From: CAYMFD01 sp964389475
GTDB taxonomy: Bacteria > Bacteroidota > Bacteroidia > Chitinophagales > Saprospiraceae
Length of the DNA: 8,429 nt
Assembly (NCBI GenBank): GCA_964389475.1
Contig: CAYMFD010000135.1
Coordinates: forward strand, 1 to 8,429
Direction: 5' to 3'
The notes under the pieces are model-generated. The model ran no database searches. It was not told where the DNA came from and was given only the letters and a program-made list of their open reading frames with translations. A program made the position numbers and the translations under genes. Shown piece after piece: positions 8,045 to 8,429 of the stretch (position 1 is the first letter of the stretch; the number at the start of each line of letters is the position of its first letter).

Positions 8045-8127
8045 GCCCGGGTGCTGAAATTGGTAGACAGGCATGTTTGAGGGACATGTGTACTACGTAC
8101 GTGGGGGTTCGAGTCCCCCTCCGGGCA
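8045..8127 (+). tRNA. tRNA-Leu (anticodon GAG)
   Basis: This is an 83-base class II tRNA that folds completely by eye. The acceptor stem is GCCCGGG (8045-8051) with TCCGGGC (8120-8126), including one G-U pair, and the discriminator is A8127. The D stem CTG/CAG (8054-8056, 8068-8070) encloses a loop with GG. The anticodon stem CATGT/ACATG (8072-8076, 8084-8088) holds the loop TTGAGGG with anticodon GAG at 8079-8081. A long variable arm is formed by GTAC/GTAC (8090-8093, 8097-8100). The T stem is GGGGG/CCCCC (8103-8107, 8115-8119) with loop TTCGAGT. The long variable arm and discriminator A support leucine; it reads CUC and CUU codons. CCA is not encoded (the bases after A8127 are CAT). Confidence 0.97.
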
Positions 8128-8184
8128 CATACAAAGCCTCCGCTTTCAGCGGGGGCTTTGCTGTTTCGGAGGGGGTCTCGAACC
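8106..8184. repeat. Inverted repeat of the tRNA T arm and acceptor strand around the terminator
   Basis: The tRNA 3' segment 8106-8123 is complementary to 8167-8184 at 17 of 18 positions (only T8114/T8176 mismatched), and two G-U pairs could extend it inward. The pair encloses the terminator hairpin. The downstream arm therefore reads as an inverted copy of the tRNA 3' end. It could compete with tRNA folding in the precursor, or be a relic of duplication. Confidence 0.75.
8133..8159 (+). terminator. Terminator hairpin after tRNA-Leu
   Basis: AAAGCCTCCGC (8133-8143) pairs with GCGGGGGCTTT (8149-8159) over 11 positions, one of them a G-T wobble, around the loop TTTCA. The stem starts five bases after the mature tRNA end and is followed by GCTGTTT, so the T tract is poor although the stem is strong. 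Confidence 0.75.
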
Positions 8185-8255
8185 TGCTGGGCTTCCCAGC
8201 TATGCGCCTGCCTGCCCTCCGCTAGGTAGGCAGGGTTCCTTCTTTTCGATGTACA
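8177..8255. repeat. Copy A of a ~174-bp-spaced non-coding repeat
   Basis: Blocks shared with copy B at near-constant offset are CTCGAACCTGCT (8177), GCCTGCCTGCCC (8206), CTAGGTAGG (8222), TTCCTT (8236) and GTACA (8251). The copy is highly structured: GCTGGG/CCCAGC (8186-8191, 8195-8200) and a 10-bp stem CCTGCCTGCC/GGTAGGCAGG (8207-8216, 8225-8234, with one wobble). No open reading frame of note is seen. The first block is the reverse complement of a tRNA T-loop sequence. Confidence 0.75.
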
Positions 8256-8279
8256 CCGTACATCGACTGCTTACAGCAG
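8246..8279. repeat. Two adjacent hairpins between repeat copies
   Basis: TCGATGTAC (8246-8254) pairs perfectly with GTACATCGA (8258-8266) around ACC. CTGCT (8267-8271) pairs with AGCAG (8275-8279) around TAC. The first resembles the variable arm of the upstream tRNA, which also contains TGTAC-N3-GTAC. It may be a decayed tRNA remnant; no acceptor 5' strand is present, so it is not a working tRNA. Confidence 0.5.
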
Positions 8280-8292
8280 GGCAATCAGTCAT

Positions 8293-8304
8293 CCCTCCGG
8301 GCAC
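8293..8304 (+). repeat. Direct duplicate of the tRNA-Leu 3' end
   Basis: CCCTCCGGGCAC is identical to 8117-8128, which spans the end of the T stem, the acceptor strand and the discriminator of tRNA-Leu. AGTC stands just before it in both places, with one extra base here. The copies are 176 bases apart and each precedes a terminator hairpin. Such a duplicated tRNA end can be an attachment-site remnant or part of a tandem duplication. Confidence 0.7.
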
Positions 8305-8306
8305 TT

Positions 8307-8334
8307 AAAGGCATCCATTTGGATGCCTTTTTTT
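8307..8334 (+). terminator. Strong intrinsic terminator
   Basis: AAAGGCATCC (8307-8316) pairs perfectly with GGATGCCTTT (8321-8330) around ATTT, followed by a run of seven T (8328-8334). GGGCAC (8299-8304) and GTGCCC (8335-8340) can add six outer pairs. It sits 174 bases after the tRNA terminator, in the equivalent place of the second repeat unit, although no gene now ends here. Confidence 0.85.
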
Positions 8335-8350
8335 GTGCCCAAGCGGGAGA

Positions 8351-8429
8351 CTCGAACCTGCTAGACTTCCCCGCTTTGCGGCCTGCCTGCCCAGCAGATA
8401 CTAGGTAGGTTCCTTTGCTCAGAGGTACA
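8351..8429. repeat. Copy B of the ~174-bp-spaced non-coding repeat, cut by window end
   Basis: The blocks of copy A recur at 8351, 8381, 8401, 8410 and 8425, with offsets of 174, 175, 179, 174 and 174. On the minus strand, 8335-8358 reads as a tRNA-like 3' end (GGTTCGAGTC at 8349-8358, then GGGCAC at 8335-8340), but the T stem does not pair and no matching acceptor 5' strand (GCCCAAG) is present. It may continue past the window. Confidence 0.7.

Noticed and set aside
8230..8303. Second functional tRNA ending at the duplicated CCCTCCGGGCAC
   Set aside because: No 5' acceptor strand GCCCGGR or anticodon arm is found in the expected distance; at best a decayed remnant.
8335..8429. Functional tRNA on the minus strand with GGTTCGAGTC
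   Set aside because: The T stem does not pair and the complementary acceptor strand GCCCAAG is absent.

Overview
The window looks like a chromosomal segment from a Bacteroidota bacterium. The sensor-kinase architecture (periplasmic Reg_prop propellers, a Y_Y_Y domain and a LytS-type kinase) is typical of that phylum. An S74 'tail fiber domain' adhesin, the absence of Shine-Dalgarno sites and a perfect TAnnTTTG -7 promoter box ahead of the tRNA agree with it. A member of the Saprospiria (Lewinella-like) is a reasonable guess, but the sequence does not prove it.

Layout. (1) Positions 1-1134 (+) hold the 3' part of a gene for a secreted beta-helix-type surface protein; its start lies outside the window. 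(2) A strong hairpin at 1183-1216 sits between convergent genes and probably terminates both. (3) Positions 5101-1233 (-) hold a two-gene operon: a 1051-residue hybrid sensor kinase, then a LytTR response regulator, joined by a 4-base ATGA overlap. (4) A 260-base divergent intergenic region (5102-5361) contains an imperfect 13-bp inverted repeat. (5) Positions 5362-7917 (+) encode an 851-residue secreted adhesin: signal peptide, an N-terminal beta domain, a CUB-like domain, fifteen uninterrupted 14-residue YadA-head repeats, and a C-terminal S74 intramolecular chaperone with the Ser-Lys self-cleavage pair. (6) Positions 8045-8127 (+) are tRNA-Leu(GAG) with its own promoter and terminator. (7) Positions 8128-8429 are non-coding and repeat-rich: a unit of about 174 bp is present twice (the second copy running off the window), carrying direct and inverted copies of the tRNA 3' end around terminator hairpins.

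How the parts may work together. The sensor would read an extracellular or periplasmic ligand through its propellers and phosphorylate the LytTR regulator. The divergently transcribed adhesin is the closest candidate target, but this is inferred from position only. The two surface proteins suggest a region concerned with the cell exterior. The tRNA-linked repeats are the most unusual non-coding signal: the tRNA T arm and acceptor strand are complementary (17 of 18 positions) to sequence just beyond the terminator, and the 3' end of the tRNA is duplicated downstream, as at an old integration or duplication site.
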